Under the pieces are notes generated by a model. It was not told where the DNA came from, made no database searches, and saw only the letters and a program-made list of their open reading frames with translations. The translations under genes were made by a program, and so were the position numbers. Below, in pieces: positions 7,805 through 15,941 of a stretch of 64,000 nt of DNA (positions are counted from its first letter, which is position 1; the number at the start of each line of letters is the position of its first letter). This DNA is from GCA-003244245 sp050699715 (lineage in GTDB: Bacteria > Actinomycetota > Actinomycetes > Mycobacteriales > Pseudonocardiaceae), in the NCBI GenBank assembly GCA_050699715.1, contig JBOHFR010000001.1, positions 62,001 to 126,000 of the forward strand, read 5' to 3'.

Positions 7805-8841
7805 GCACCCAGCCGCCGGCCTCGGCTGTGGTGGACCCGGCGGACGTCGAGCTGGAGACCACCCTGCGCCCACGCCGGCTGCCTGAGTTCATCGGGCAGG
7901 CCCGGGTGCGCGAGCAACTGGAATTAGTATTAGAGGGCGCCCGGCGGCGCGGCGCCGCACCGGATCACGTGCTGCTGTCCGGCCCGCCGGGGTTGGGCAA
8001 GACGAGCCTCGCGATGATCATTGCCGAGGAGCTGGGCGCCGCGATCCGAGTGACCTCGGGACCGGCGTTGGAGCGGGCCGGAGACCTCGCCGCGATGCTG
8101 TCCAACCTCGTCGCGGGTGACGTCCTGTTCATCGACGAGATCCACCGGGTGGCTCGGCCCGCCGAGGAGATGCTCTACCTCGCGATGGAGGACTTCCGGG
8201 TTGACGTGATGGTCGGCAAGGGGCCCGGGGCCACCTCCATCCCGCTGGAGATCGCCCCGTTCACGCTGGTCGGGGCCACTACTCGATCCGGCGCGTTGAC
8301 CAGCCCACTGCGGGACCGGTTTGGGTTCACCGCGCACATGGAGTTCTATGAGCCGCACGAGCTCGAGCTGGTGCTGCACCGCTCGGCTGGCATCCTCGGT
8401 GTGGATCTGCGGCCCGATGGCGCCACCGAGATTGCCGCCCGTTCTCGGGGCACGCCCCGGATTGCCAATCGCCTGCTGCGCCGGGTCCGTGACTATGCCG
8501 AGGTTCGAGCCGACGGCGCCGTCACCCTCGAGGTGGCTCGTGCCGGCCTGGCCGTCTATGACGTCGACGTGCTTGGTTTGGACCGGCTGGACCGCGCCGT
8601 GCTCACCGCGCTGGTGCGCACCTTCGGTGGTGGGCCGGTCGGGGTGTCCACCATCGCCGTCGCCGTCGGCGAGGAGCCGGCCACCGTCGAGGAGGTGTGC
8701 GAGCCTTTCCTGGTCCGTGCTGGCATGCTCGCCCGCACCCCGCGCGGCCGGGTGGCCACCGCGGCCGCCTGGCGGCACCTGCGGCTGGAGCCACCTCCTG
8801 ATGCTCTCGCAGACCCCGCACCCACCCTGTTCGACGCGTGA
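7801..8841 (+). CDS. ruvB: Holliday junction branch migration ATPase RuvB
   Basis: RuvB is the hexameric AAA+ motor that drives branch migration with RuvA. The 346-residue product shows LRPRRLPEFIGQ, Walker A GPPGLGKTSLA, Walker B LFIDEIHR, the sensor region GATTRSGALTSPLRDRF, the arginine-finger/sensor II region with GTPRIANRLLRRVRDYA, and a winged-helix C-terminus. It starts with a GTG in a 4-bp overlap with ruvA and is the last gene of the operon. Confidence 0.97.
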   Translation: MSTQPPASAVVDPADVELETTLRPRRLPEFIGQARVREQLELVLEGARRRGAAPDHVLLSGPPGLGKTSLAMIIAEELGAAIRVTSGPALERAGDLAAMLSNLVAGDVLFIDEIHRVARPAEEMLYLAMEDFRVDVMVGKGPGATSIPLEIAPFTLVGATTRSGALTSPLRDRFGFTAHMEFYEPHELELVLHRSAGILGVDLRPDGATEIAARSRGTPRIANRLLRRVRDYAEVRADGAVTLEVARAGLAVYDVDVLGLDRLDRAVLTALVRTFGGGPVGVSTIAVAVGEEPATVEEVCEPFLVRAGMLARTPRGRVATAAAWRHLRLEPPPDALADPAPTLFDA

Positions 8842-8858
8842 GACCTGCTTGCAGGGTC
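8842..8858. terminator. Short hairpin between convergent ruvB and the VIT-like gene
   Basis: GACCTGC-TT-GCAGGGTC forms a 7-bp stem with one bulged base directly after the ruvB stop. It lies between two convergent genes where a terminator is expected. It lacks a U-tract. Confidence 0.3.
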
Positions 8859-8878
8859 GAACCATTAACCGTGAGATT

Positions 8879-9460
8879 TTAGAGCCCACCTAACCAGAGT
8901 CCGACGCCGACGATGAGAACTCCGCCGAAAACGACCTGGATGAGAGAGCAGCGAAGCGAGACCTCCAGGTAGCGCTGACGAATGAGCGCGATCACCGTGA
9001 GCTCGATAGCGACCACGATGGCCGCGAACACCAGTGCGATCGCCCGATCGGAGATCAAGAACGGTAAGGCATGGAAGACACCACCCACCGTAGTCATCAC
9101 CCCGGTGATGGAGCCTCGAGTGATGGCCGATCCTCGACCAGTCTGGCCGCCGTCATCAGAGAGCGACTCGGACAGGCCCATGCTGATGCCGGCTCCCAGC
9201 GCGGTAGCCAGCCCGACCAGCAGCGCAGCGTGCGAACTCGACAGCAAGGCGACGGCGAAGATAGGCGCAAGTGTCGACAGGGTTCCGTCGATGAGTCCGA
9301 CTAGACCCGGTTGAACATACCGGAGGACGAAGTCTCGCTCGTCCGCTTCGATGCGGTGTAGCAGGGTGTTCGCAAAGCCGGCGCCCAACGCCACCACTGA
9401 GCTGGTGGCAGCCATCGAGGGGGCCATCGTGGCTGTTGCCCCGGCGGGCGCGAACGTCAT
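8879..9460 (-). CDS. VIT1/CCC1-family transporter-like membrane protein
   Basis: About 193 residues with four or five membrane segments and the pattern RYVQPGLVGLIDGTLSTLAPIFAVAL, LVGLATALGAGISMGLSESLSDDG, GVMTTVGGVFHALPFLI typical of VIT1/CCC1 (vacuolar iron transporter) relatives. Such proteins move iron or manganese in some organisms; the substrate is unknown here. The ATG at 9460 is my choice; the frame stays open upstream to 10342, but that part is antisense to yajC and shows no family similarity. No clear ribosome-binding site marks the start, so a start up to about 30 residues further upstream is possible. Confidence 0.75.
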   Translation of the reverse strand: MTFAPAGATATMAPSMAATSSVVALGAGFANTLLHRIEADERDFVLRYVQPGLVGLIDGTLSTLAPIFAVALLSSSHAALLVGLATALGAGISMGLSESLSDDGGQTGRGSAITRGSITGVMTTVGGVFHALPFLISDRAIALVFAAIVVAIELTVIALIRQRYLEVSLRCSLIQVVFGGVLIVGVGLWLGGL

Positions 9461-9962
9461 GCCGGTAGCGGCGGCGTCACCGGAGAGCTTGGTCTGGGGG
9501 CCCACGGCGGGGGTGTTCAGGGCGTGAGCGCTCGGTCTGCAGCGAGGCCTGGAGTAGCGGTGCGACGGCAACGCGTCCGTCCTTTCTTCGGCGGCTCTTC
9601 GGCGGCCTGGAACAGGGGCTGGGCGGCGGTCCACCGCGGCAATTGATCCACTGCGGCAATTCCATGAGGACTGCTGGCGGAACCCTAGGGAATCGATCGT
9701 TACCGCTTCGAAACCTGAGAACCCTGATTTCGCCGCAGCGCCCACAGGTCCGTCTCGGGCGACGAGAGACGCGTTGGTTACGCTGATCGGCGGCACCTGT
9801 TGAGCCAATCGGCGGGCACCGTGTTCAGGGTTCCGGTCGGCAGCGACAATGCGCGAGGCAACGCGCGAGGCAACGCCACCGGGCATCCATCCACGCCGCG
9901 GATCCGCTTGCGGCACGACCTGGCACACTCGGTGCCGGAACACTGATGGTGATCGGAGAACC
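9461..9962. other. Intergenic region before yajC with short tandem repeats
   Basis: No convincing gene is seen in these 500 bases. They hold several short repeats: TCTTCGGCGGC twice in tandem near 9590-9612, a repeated CGGCAATT element near 9640-9661, and a perfect 12-bp tandem duplication GCGCGAGGCAAC at 9851-9862 and 9863-9874. The motif CTGGCACACT at 9920-9929 is a probable yajC promoter element. Confidence 0.5.
9920..9929 (+). promoter_or_regulatory. Probable extended -10 promoter element of yajC-secDF
   Basis: CTGGCACACT contains TGG followed by CACACT, resembling an extended -10 (TGN plus TANNNT with C at the first base). It lies 33 bp before the yajC ATG. The same 10-mer occurs before rplS (50749-50758) and, with one change, before rpsP (48457-48466), which supports a shared promoter function. 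Confidence 0.4.
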
Positions 9963-10310
9963 ATGGACCTCCAGTTCCTGCCGCTGCTGATTATTGCCGC
10001 GCTCGCGTTGTTGATGATCATGAACGCTCGCCGGCAGAAGCGGGCGGTAGCTGACGCGCAACGGCTGCAGAGCTCGCTAGCCGGCGGCGACCGGGTGGTG
10101 ACCACCTCTGGCCTGCACGCAACCGTCGTAGGTAGCGCGGACGACACTACAGTCGAGCTGGAGATCGCTCCGGGAGTACACACCACGTGGCTGCGTGCCG
10201 CGATCCGAGAAAAGATCACCGCGCAGGATGAAGACAACGACGAGCCGACCGCAGCCAGCGCCCTGCCGGCGGCTCCCCTCGACGGCAGCGCTCGCGCCGA
10301 CGACTCCTGA
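9963..10310 (+). CDS. yajC: Preprotein translocase subunit YajC
   Basis: YajC is the small membrane partner of SecDF in the Sec holotranslocon. The 115-residue product starts MDLQFLPLLIIAALALLMIMNARRQKR, one membrane segment followed by the basic stop-transfer, then GGDRVVTTSGLHATVVG, the conserved soluble core. The start at 9963 is supported by GGAGAACC just upstream; the open frame from 9849 is longer but lacks family similarity. secD and secF follow. Confidence 0.93.
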   Translation: MDLQFLPLLIIAALALLMIMNARRQKRAVADAQRLQSSLAGGDRVVTTSGLHATVVGSADDTTVELEIAPGVHTTWLRAAIREKITAQDEDNDEPTAASALPAAPLDGSARADDS

Positions 10311-10453
10311 CTGACGTGGGGCGGGGCGGTACGCTCGCGCATCCGATCCCCGTTGCCTGCGTCGATCGCGGCGCTGGCACAGTGGAGAACTGCGGCCGGT
10401 CGCCGATCCTGGCGCCCGGGCAGTAGAGCTGTGAGCGAGGAGAACCACCTACC

Positions 10454-12058
10454 GTGGCACCACCGGCCGGGCGCTTGCGCCCCTGGCGCAACTTGGCGTT
10501 TTTTGCTGGAATCGTTGTCGTCCTGTACTCACTGGTCTTCTTCACCGGCGGCCGGGGCCCAACCCCGAAGCTGGGCATCGACCTGCAAGGCGGCACCCGG
10601 GTGACCCTCACCGCCCGGACCGTCGACGGCCGGCCACCATCGCGGGAGTCCCTCGACCAAGCGCGGCAGATCATCGAGCAACGGGTCAACGGTATCGGCG
10701 TGAGCGGCGCTGAGGTCGTCCTCGACGGGGTCAACTTGATCATTACGGTGCCGGGTGAGAATGGCGACCAGGCTCGCACCCTTGGGCAGACCGCCAAGCT
10801 GTACTTCCGGACGGTCATCTCCGAGGAGCCAGCCGGGGAGCCCGCGCCGGCTTCAGGCGAGAAGCCCGGGAAGACTCCGACACCCACCGCGCCTGTCCCC
10901 AGCGCATCGCCCTCAGTCGGCAATGCTCCGGCGGATTCGGCCGACCCACAGGTCGCCGAGCAGATCCGGCAAGCCCGGGCACGGCTGCAGAGCAAAGACC
11001 CGGCGGTGCAGCAGCAGGCGCTGGCCGCACTGAACTGCGCGGTTCCCAACCCCTTGCGCGGCAACGACGACCCGAACCTGCCGCTGATCAGCTGCGACCA
11101 GCACCACACTGCCAAGTACTTGCTCGGGCCGGCGTTCCTGTCCGGCGAGCAGATCTCCAGTGCATCGGCCGGCCCGAACCAGGAGGGAACGGGCTATGAG
11201 GTGCGGCTGAGGTTCAAACGTCAGGGTGAGGACATTTGGGCGCGCTATACCGGGAGCAACGTCGGCAAGCAGTCCGCATTCGCTTTGGACGGCGAGGTGG
11301 TGTCGGCGCCGCAGATCATCGCCGCGATCCCGCCCGGTCAACCAACCAGCATCACCGGCAGTTTCACTCAGGCTGAGGCCCAGAACCTGGCTAATGTGCT
11401 CAAGTACGGTTCGCTGCCGCTGTCCTTTCAGTCCTCGGAGTCCGAGACGGTGTCGGCCACCCTGGGCCTGGCCTCGTTGCGCGCGGGACTGCTTGCTGGG
11501 GCGCTCGGGCTGGCCGTGGTGTTCGTCTACTGCCTGTTCTATTACCGGGCGCTCGGGGTACTGACGATCTTGTCTCTGGCGTTGTCCGGGCTGATCGTTT
11601 ACGCCATGCTGGTGTTGCTCGGTCGGTGGATCGGCTTCACTCTGGACCTGGCCGGTGTCGCCGGTTTCATCGTGGCGATCGGCATCACCGCCGACTCTTT
11701 TGTGATCTTCTTTGAGCGTCTCAAGGATGAGGTGCGCGATGGTCGGACCTTCCGCTCCGCGGTACCCAGGGCCTGGGTCCGGGCTCGCCGCACCATCCTG
11801 TCGGCGGACGCCGTGAGCTTCCTGGCCGCCGCAGTGCTCTACGTTCTGGCGGTAGGGCAGGTGAAGGGTTTCGCCTTCACCCTCGGCATGTCCACGGTGC
11901 TGGACCTGGTGGTGGTCTTCCTGGCCACGCACCCACTGGTGGCGATGGCCTCGCAGTCCCGGCTGTTGTCCCAGCCGGGACTGTCCGGGCTCGGGGCCGC
12001 GCAGCGAGCCGGAGCCGAAAGCCGAGCGGAGCTGGTCACCGCCGGGAAGGGGGCCTGA
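10454..12058 (+). CDS. secD: Protein translocase subunit SecD
   Basis: SecD works with SecF to drive late steps of protein export using the proton gradient. The 534-residue product has an N-terminal membrane segment (about 13-31), the LGIDLQGGTRVTL motif, a P1 domain interrupted by a proline/serine-rich linker (about 115-160), and five C-terminal membrane segments starting at LRAGLLAGALGLAVVFVY with DSFVIFFERLKDEVRDG. The GTG at 10454 is the start. It is separated from secF by one base. Confidence 0.96.
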   Translation: MAPPAGRLRPWRNLAFFAGIVVVLYSLVFFTGGRGPTPKLGIDLQGGTRVTLTARTVDGRPPSRESLDQARQIIEQRVNGIGVSGAEVVLDGVNLIITVPGENGDQARTLGQTAKLYFRTVISEEPAGEPAPASGEKPGKTPTPTAPVPSASPSVGNAPADSADPQVAEQIRQARARLQSKDPAVQQQALAALNCAVPNPLRGNDDPNLPLISCDQHHTAKYLLGPAFLSGEQISSASAGPNQEGTGYEVRLRFKRQGEDIWARYTGSNVGKQSAFALDGEVVSAPQIIAAIPPGQPTSITGSFTQAEAQNLANVLKYGSLPLSFQSSESETVSATLGLASLRAGLLAGALGLAVVFVYCLFYYRALGVLTILSLALSGLIVYAMLVLLGRWIGFTLDLAGVAGFIVAIGITADSFVIFFERLKDEVRDGRTFRSAVPRAWVRARRTILSADAVSFLAAAVLYVLAVGQVKGFAFTLGMSTVLDLVVVFLATHPLVAMASQSRLLSQPGLSGLGAAQRAGAESRAELVTAGKGA

Positions 12059-12059
12059 G

Positions 12060-13280
12060 ATGGCGAGCGCGCTGAGGCGCCTCTACAGCGGGACTGGTGC
12101 GTTCGACGTCGTGGGGCGGCGGCGGATCTGGTACTCGTTGTCCGGCCTGCTCGTCGTGGTCTGTCTCGCGTCGATCCTGCTGCGCGGGTTCAACCTCGGC
12201 ATTGACTTCGAGGGCGGCACCCGGGTACAGCTCCCGGCGCAAGGAGCAACCGGACCGATCACCACCCAGCAGGCCGAGCGCGTCTTTACGAACACGGTGG
12301 GCCAGCCTCCCGAGTCGGTGCAGACCGTCGGCACCGGTGCCGCGGCGAGCATTCTGATCCGTTCCTCGGCGCTGGACATCCGCACGTCATTTGTCCTGAA
12401 GAAGGCGCTGTACGAGCAGCTACGCCCGCTCGGAAAGGACCGGCGCCCCAACGAGCAGGCAATCAGCGACAGCGCGGTGAGTGCAACGTGGGGCGGCGAG
12501 ATCAGCCGGCAGGCGCTGATCGCGCTGCTGGTGTTCCTCGGCTTGGTGAGCGTGTTTCTTGCGGTGTATTTCGAGCCTCGGATGGCGCTGGCGGCGCTGA
12601 TCGCGCTCGTGCACGACGTGCTGGTGACTGCGGGGATCTACTCGCTGATCGGTTTCGAGGTGACGCCGGCGTCGGTTATCGGCTTGCTCACCATCCTCGG
12701 GTTCTCGCTGTATGACACCGTCGTCGTGTTCGACAAGGTCCAGGAGAACACCCGAGGACTGCTCGGGCTGACCCGACGAACCTATGCTGAGGCCGCCAAC
12801 CTCGCGGTCAACCAGACTCTGATGCGTTCGATCAACACCTCGTTGATCGCCGTGTTGCCGGTACTCAGCCTGCTGGTGGTTGGCGTCGGCCTGCTGGGTG
12901 TCGGGACTCTGAAAGACCTCGCTTTGGTGCAGATGATCGGCATCATGGCGGGGGCGATGTCCTCGATCTTCCTGGCTACCCCCTTAGTGGTCGACCTCAC
13001 CATGGGCAGGCCGGCCTACCGGCAGCAAGCTGAGCGGGTAGCTCAGCGCCGGGAGAAGCTGGCCCGCAAGACCGCCGCGAGCTCTGAGCGCGAGGGCAAG
13101 ATCCCCTCCGAGATTCCCTTGGGGCCCACTAGCACCACAACCCCAGCCGCAGATGCACTGTCCTCCGCCGGGGTGCCTACCAAGGTCGGTAAAACGGTAC
13201 CCTCGGGACGGCGACGCGGGCACCCTGGGGCGAAGAGCAGCAGGCCATCCGGCAAGGCCGGCAGGTCCTCCGGGCGTTAA
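12060..13280 (+). CDS. secF: Protein translocase subunit SecF
   Basis: SecF, 406 residues, with one N-terminal and five C-terminal membrane segments. Diagnostic parts are FNLGIDFEGGTRVQL, GFEVTPASVIGLLTILGFSLYDTVVVFDKVQEN and the NQTLMRSINTSL loop. The last 80 residues are cytoplasmic, basic and serine/proline-rich, as often in actinobacteria. It directly follows secD and is co-transcribed with it. Confidence 0.96.
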   Translation: MASALRRLYSGTGAFDVVGRRRIWYSLSGLLVVVCLASILLRGFNLGIDFEGGTRVQLPAQGATGPITTQQAERVFTNTVGQPPESVQTVGTGAAASILIRSSALDIRTSFVLKKALYEQLRPLGKDRRPNEQAISDSAVSATWGGEISRQALIALLVFLGLVSVFLAVYFEPRMALAALIALVHDVLVTAGIYSLIGFEVTPASVIGLLTILGFSLYDTVVVFDKVQENTRGLLGLTRRTYAEAANLAVNQTLMRSINTSLIAVLPVLSLLVVGVGLLGVGTLKDLALVQMIGIMAGAMSSIFLATPLVVDLTMGRPAYRQQAERVAQRREKLARKTAASSEREGKIPSEIPLGPTSTTTPAADALSSAGVPTKVGKTVPSGRRRGHPGAKSSRPSGKAGRSSGR

Positions 13281-13367
13281 CGGGGCTAGGTGGCTCAACT
13301 ACACTGAGTTACCTCGATTGCATAGAGTAATCGTTCTTCGACGCACAGCCGCCGTTTTCCCCCACTC

Positions 13368-13383
13368 CATCACCTATGTGATG
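13368..13383. promoter_or_regulatory. Perfect palindrome in the secF-pseudokinase gap
   Basis: CATCAC-CTAT-GTGATG is a perfect 6-bp inverted repeat, 128 bp before the pseudokinase ATG, in an AT-richer 230-bp gap. It could be an operator for a dimeric regulator. No specific regulator is recognised. Confidence 0.35.
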
Positions 13384-13511
13384 TCTTTTCGCGCTAAGTC
13401 CTTGCCTCCAGGCCTGTTTGGTAGCACGCTCTGTAGTCAGGCGCCGGATGTCGCTCCCGGGAGTGAGGGGTACGGGGGCGACGCCGTGAGGGCGACCAGG
13501 GAGGATCGGGG

Positions 13512-15260
13512 ATGGTGCTGTGGTCCGTTCCAGGTGTGCTGAATCTCCGGGAGTTGCGTGAGGATCCGGTGGGTCGGCGGGTGCTCGCCCGCCACCGCAT
13601 CACCCGGAAGTCCCTCGCGGTCACGTATCTGTCCCCCGAACTGCTTGCTGACAGTGAGTTTCGCACCCGGTTCGCGCGTGATTCCGTGCGACTGGCGCGG
13701 GTTCGGGAAGCCCGGGTTGCCCGCGTCCACCGGTACTGTGAGTGCCACCATGGTGCTGCCGTTGTCGGCGATCACGTCAGCGGGACCTCGCTGCGCTCCC
13801 TGCTCCTGGCGCAGGGTGCCGTCGGCACCGAGGCCGCGTTGGTTGTGCTCAAGGACTCATTGCGCGCGCTAGCTGCGTGTCACGAGGTAGGCCTGGCGCA
13901 CGGTGACATTAAGCCGGAGGGCGTGATCCTTACCTCAGCTGGCCGGGTCCGGCTGGTCGACTTTGGGCTCTGGACATCTGACAGCCGGCGGCTGCTTGAT
14001 CGGTCGACACCTTTCTACCTGGCGCCCGAACAGCGCAGTGGCCCGCTGGCTACCCCAGCGGGAGACGTGTATGCCGCCACGGTCTCGTTCTTCGAATGCT
14101 TGGCCGGCGCGCCGCCGTTTTATGCTGACGGTGCGGCTGAGCTCGCGGCCAAGCACGAACAGAGCGCACTCCCGGTCGATGTGGTCCCCGAACCGGTTCG
14201 GGAGCTGGTGCTGCGCGGCCTTGCCAAGGATCCGCGCAGCCGACCCGAGGCACGGAGCCTGCTCGCCCAGGTCGGTGAGGTGGCAGCGCGTGCGGCCGGT
14301 TCTGACTGGGAACGGAGCGGACGACGCGAGCTGGAGGCACTGCTCGCCGGCCGTTCGACGCTACCGGATGTGTCCGCGCCGGTTCACCGTCGCGGTGGTG
14401 CTGACTGGCAGCACCGCAAGCCAGTCCGGCTGGCTGCTGTCATGGGTGGTGCGCTGGCGTTGGCTGCGGGTCTCGCCAGCCCGCCATTAGCGGTCATTTT
14501 GCCGGGCGGCAGCATCTTCGGGTCAGGGGGGAGATCCCCGGTGTTGGCGTTCCCTGAACCTGATCGCGACGCTGTGCCGGTGCGTGTCGTCACCAACGGC
14601 CAGCTGGCGGACCGCGCCCTGACGCCTGCGGCAACGGCCGAGACCGCTGGGCCACTCGGCAGTGAGCGCCCGCCAGCACGGTCGATCTCGATGCCGCATA
14701 TTCAGGCCGGGCCAAACGCGCGTGTCACTCCCGATGCCCTCCCTCAGGGTTCCACCCACCCGGGCAGCGCTGCCCAGAGCCGGTCCACCTCGGGCCAGTC
14801 CACACCCGCACCACCGGCGTGCGCCCAGGGGCTGATGTCAGCGGGCGAACCCTGCACAGCAGTGAACCCGGAGCGGCCGACGCCGGGTTCGGCCGAGTCG
14901 GCATCGGACCCGGCGCAGGTGGCGATTCCTGTGTCGAACCCGGTCCAGCCGTCGGTGCCGGTGGAGGTGCCGGTTCAGCTCCCCGCGCCGGTGGTGGTGC
15001 CGGTCCAGGTGCTTCAGTCGATTTCGATCGGGCAAGATATCCATCCTGGTCAGGATTCGCAGGGGTGGGCAAAAAAGGAACAGACCGGGTGGCAGGATAC
15101 GACCTCGAAAACAGGTGAGCCGACAAACGGGGCCCAGGGGAATTCGACGCAGGGGAATTTGGCGCAGGGGAATTTGGCGCAGGGGGGCTTTGGGAGCTCG
15201 GGTCATGACTCTAGAGGCACTGGGCAGATTTTTGGGCATTCTGGCAATACTGGTCAGTAG
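13512..15260 (+). CDS. Membrane-anchored serine/threonine protein kinase-like protein (probable pseudokinase)
   Basis: The N-terminal 275 residues have the fold order of a Hanks-type kinase but key residues are changed. There is no glycine loop; the VAIK lysine is replaced by threonine (LAVTYLSPEL, T38); no alpha-C glutamate is evident; HRD is HGD and the catalytic-loop asparagine is glycine (HGDIKPEGVIL, 130-140). DFG (150-152) and the APE-like LAPEQRSG are kept. A membrane segment lies near 310-330, followed by a 250-residue proline/serine/glutamine-rich outer part ending in repeated QGNLAQGN units. A GGGAGG ribosome-binding site precedes the ATG. It sits between secF and apt/rel and probably binds rather than phosphorylates. 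Confidence 0.8.
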   Translation: MVLWSVPGVLNLRELREDPVGRRVLARHRITRKSLAVTYLSPELLADSEFRTRFARDSVRLARVREARVARVHRYCECHHGAAVVGDHVSGTSLRSLLLAQGAVGTEAALVVLKDSLRALAACHEVGLAHGDIKPEGVILTSAGRVRLVDFGLWTSDSRRLLDRSTPFYLAPEQRSGPLATPAGDVYAATVSFFECLAGAPPFYADGAAELAAKHEQSALPVDVVPEPVRELVLRGLAKDPRSRPEARSLLAQVGEVAARAAGSDWERSGRRELEALLAGRSTLPDVSAPVHRRGGADWQHRKPVRLAAVMGGALALAAGLASPPLAVILPGGSIFGSGGRSPVLAFPEPDRDAVPVRVVTNGQLADRALTPAATAETAGPLGSERPPARSISMPHIQAGPNARVTPDALPQGSTHPGSAAQSRSTSGQSTPAPPACAQGLMSAGEPCTAVNPERPTPGSAESASDPAQVAIPVSNPVQPSVPVEVPVQLPAPVVVPVQVLQSISIGQDIHPGQDSQGWAKKEQTGWQDTTSKTGEPTNGAQGNSTQGNLAQGNLAQGGFGSSGHDSRGTGQIFGHSGNTGQ

Positions 15261-15266
15261 CCATAC

Positions 15267-15812
15267 ATGAGGATGCGACTCAGGCTGAGCATAGACGACC
15301 TGGCGACCCTCCTTGTATCGCTGATCCGCGAAGTCCCGGACTTCCCGCAACCCGGTGTGCTCTTCCGGGACCTTGCGCCAGTGTTCGCCGACGCGACTGC
15401 GTTCCGAGCGGTAGTGGACGCGTTGATCGCTCCCACCCAGCAGGTCGACGTGGTGGTCGGGGTGGAGGCCCGCGGCTTCCTGCTCGGTGCCGCGGCCGCT
15501 TACGCCCTGGGTGTTGGTGTGGTCGGGGTCCGCAAACCCGGAAAACTGCCCGTGGTCTGCGACCGCGAGGATTACGCCCTGGAGTATGGTGTCGCGTCGC
15601 TAGAATTGGCCCCCGGCGTCCTGCGGCCCGCTCAGCGGGCCTTGGTGGTTGACGACGTACTGGCCACCGGGGGCACCGCGGCCGCAACCTGCGCACTGGT
15701 CGAGCGGGCTGGGGTCACGGTCAGTGGCATCGCGGTGCTCCTGGAGATCGGTTCGCTGCGCGGTCGGGACCGGCTCGTCGGCCGCGTGGTGCACGCCCTT
15801 CTCCCACTCTGA
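15267..15812 (+). CDS. apt: Adenine phosphoribosyltransferase
   Basis: Apt converts adenine and PRPP into AMP in purine salvage. The 181-residue protein shows VPDFPQPGVLFRDLAPVFAD at the N-terminus and the PRPP-binding loop RALVVDDVLATGGTAAAT. The ATG at 15267 lies 6 bp after the pseudokinase stop. The order secF-(one gene)-apt-rel is conserved in actinobacteria, linking nucleotide salvage to the stringent response gene downstream. Confidence 0.95.
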   Translation: MRMRLRLSIDDLATLLVSLIREVPDFPQPGVLFRDLAPVFADATAFRAVVDALIAPTQQVDVVVGVEARGFLLGAAAAYALGVGVVGVRKPGKLPVVCDREDYALEYGVASLELAPGVLRPAQRALVVDDVLATGGTAAATCALVERAGVTVSGIAVLLEIGSLRGRDRLVGRVVHALLPL

Positions 15813-15941
15813 TCCGCACCAGGCTGATCTTGACTGCGCTCAGTGGGAACAGGAGGGCTGGGCGGGTCCTTGGGAGTCTGGCGGAAGAATACGGCGGTAG
15901 GCTGAAGATCTGTTTGTTCCTCTGTGGCGGGAGAGTGCGGT

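Noticed and set aside
9477..9665. 62-codon minus-strand frame in the VIT-yajC gap
   Set aside because: Proline/arginine-rich low-complexity translation of short repeats; no start signals.
8879..10342. 487-codon minus-strand open frame
   Set aside because: Only the last 193 codons match the VIT-like family; the rest is antisense to yajC and intergenic DNA, an open frame caused by high GC.
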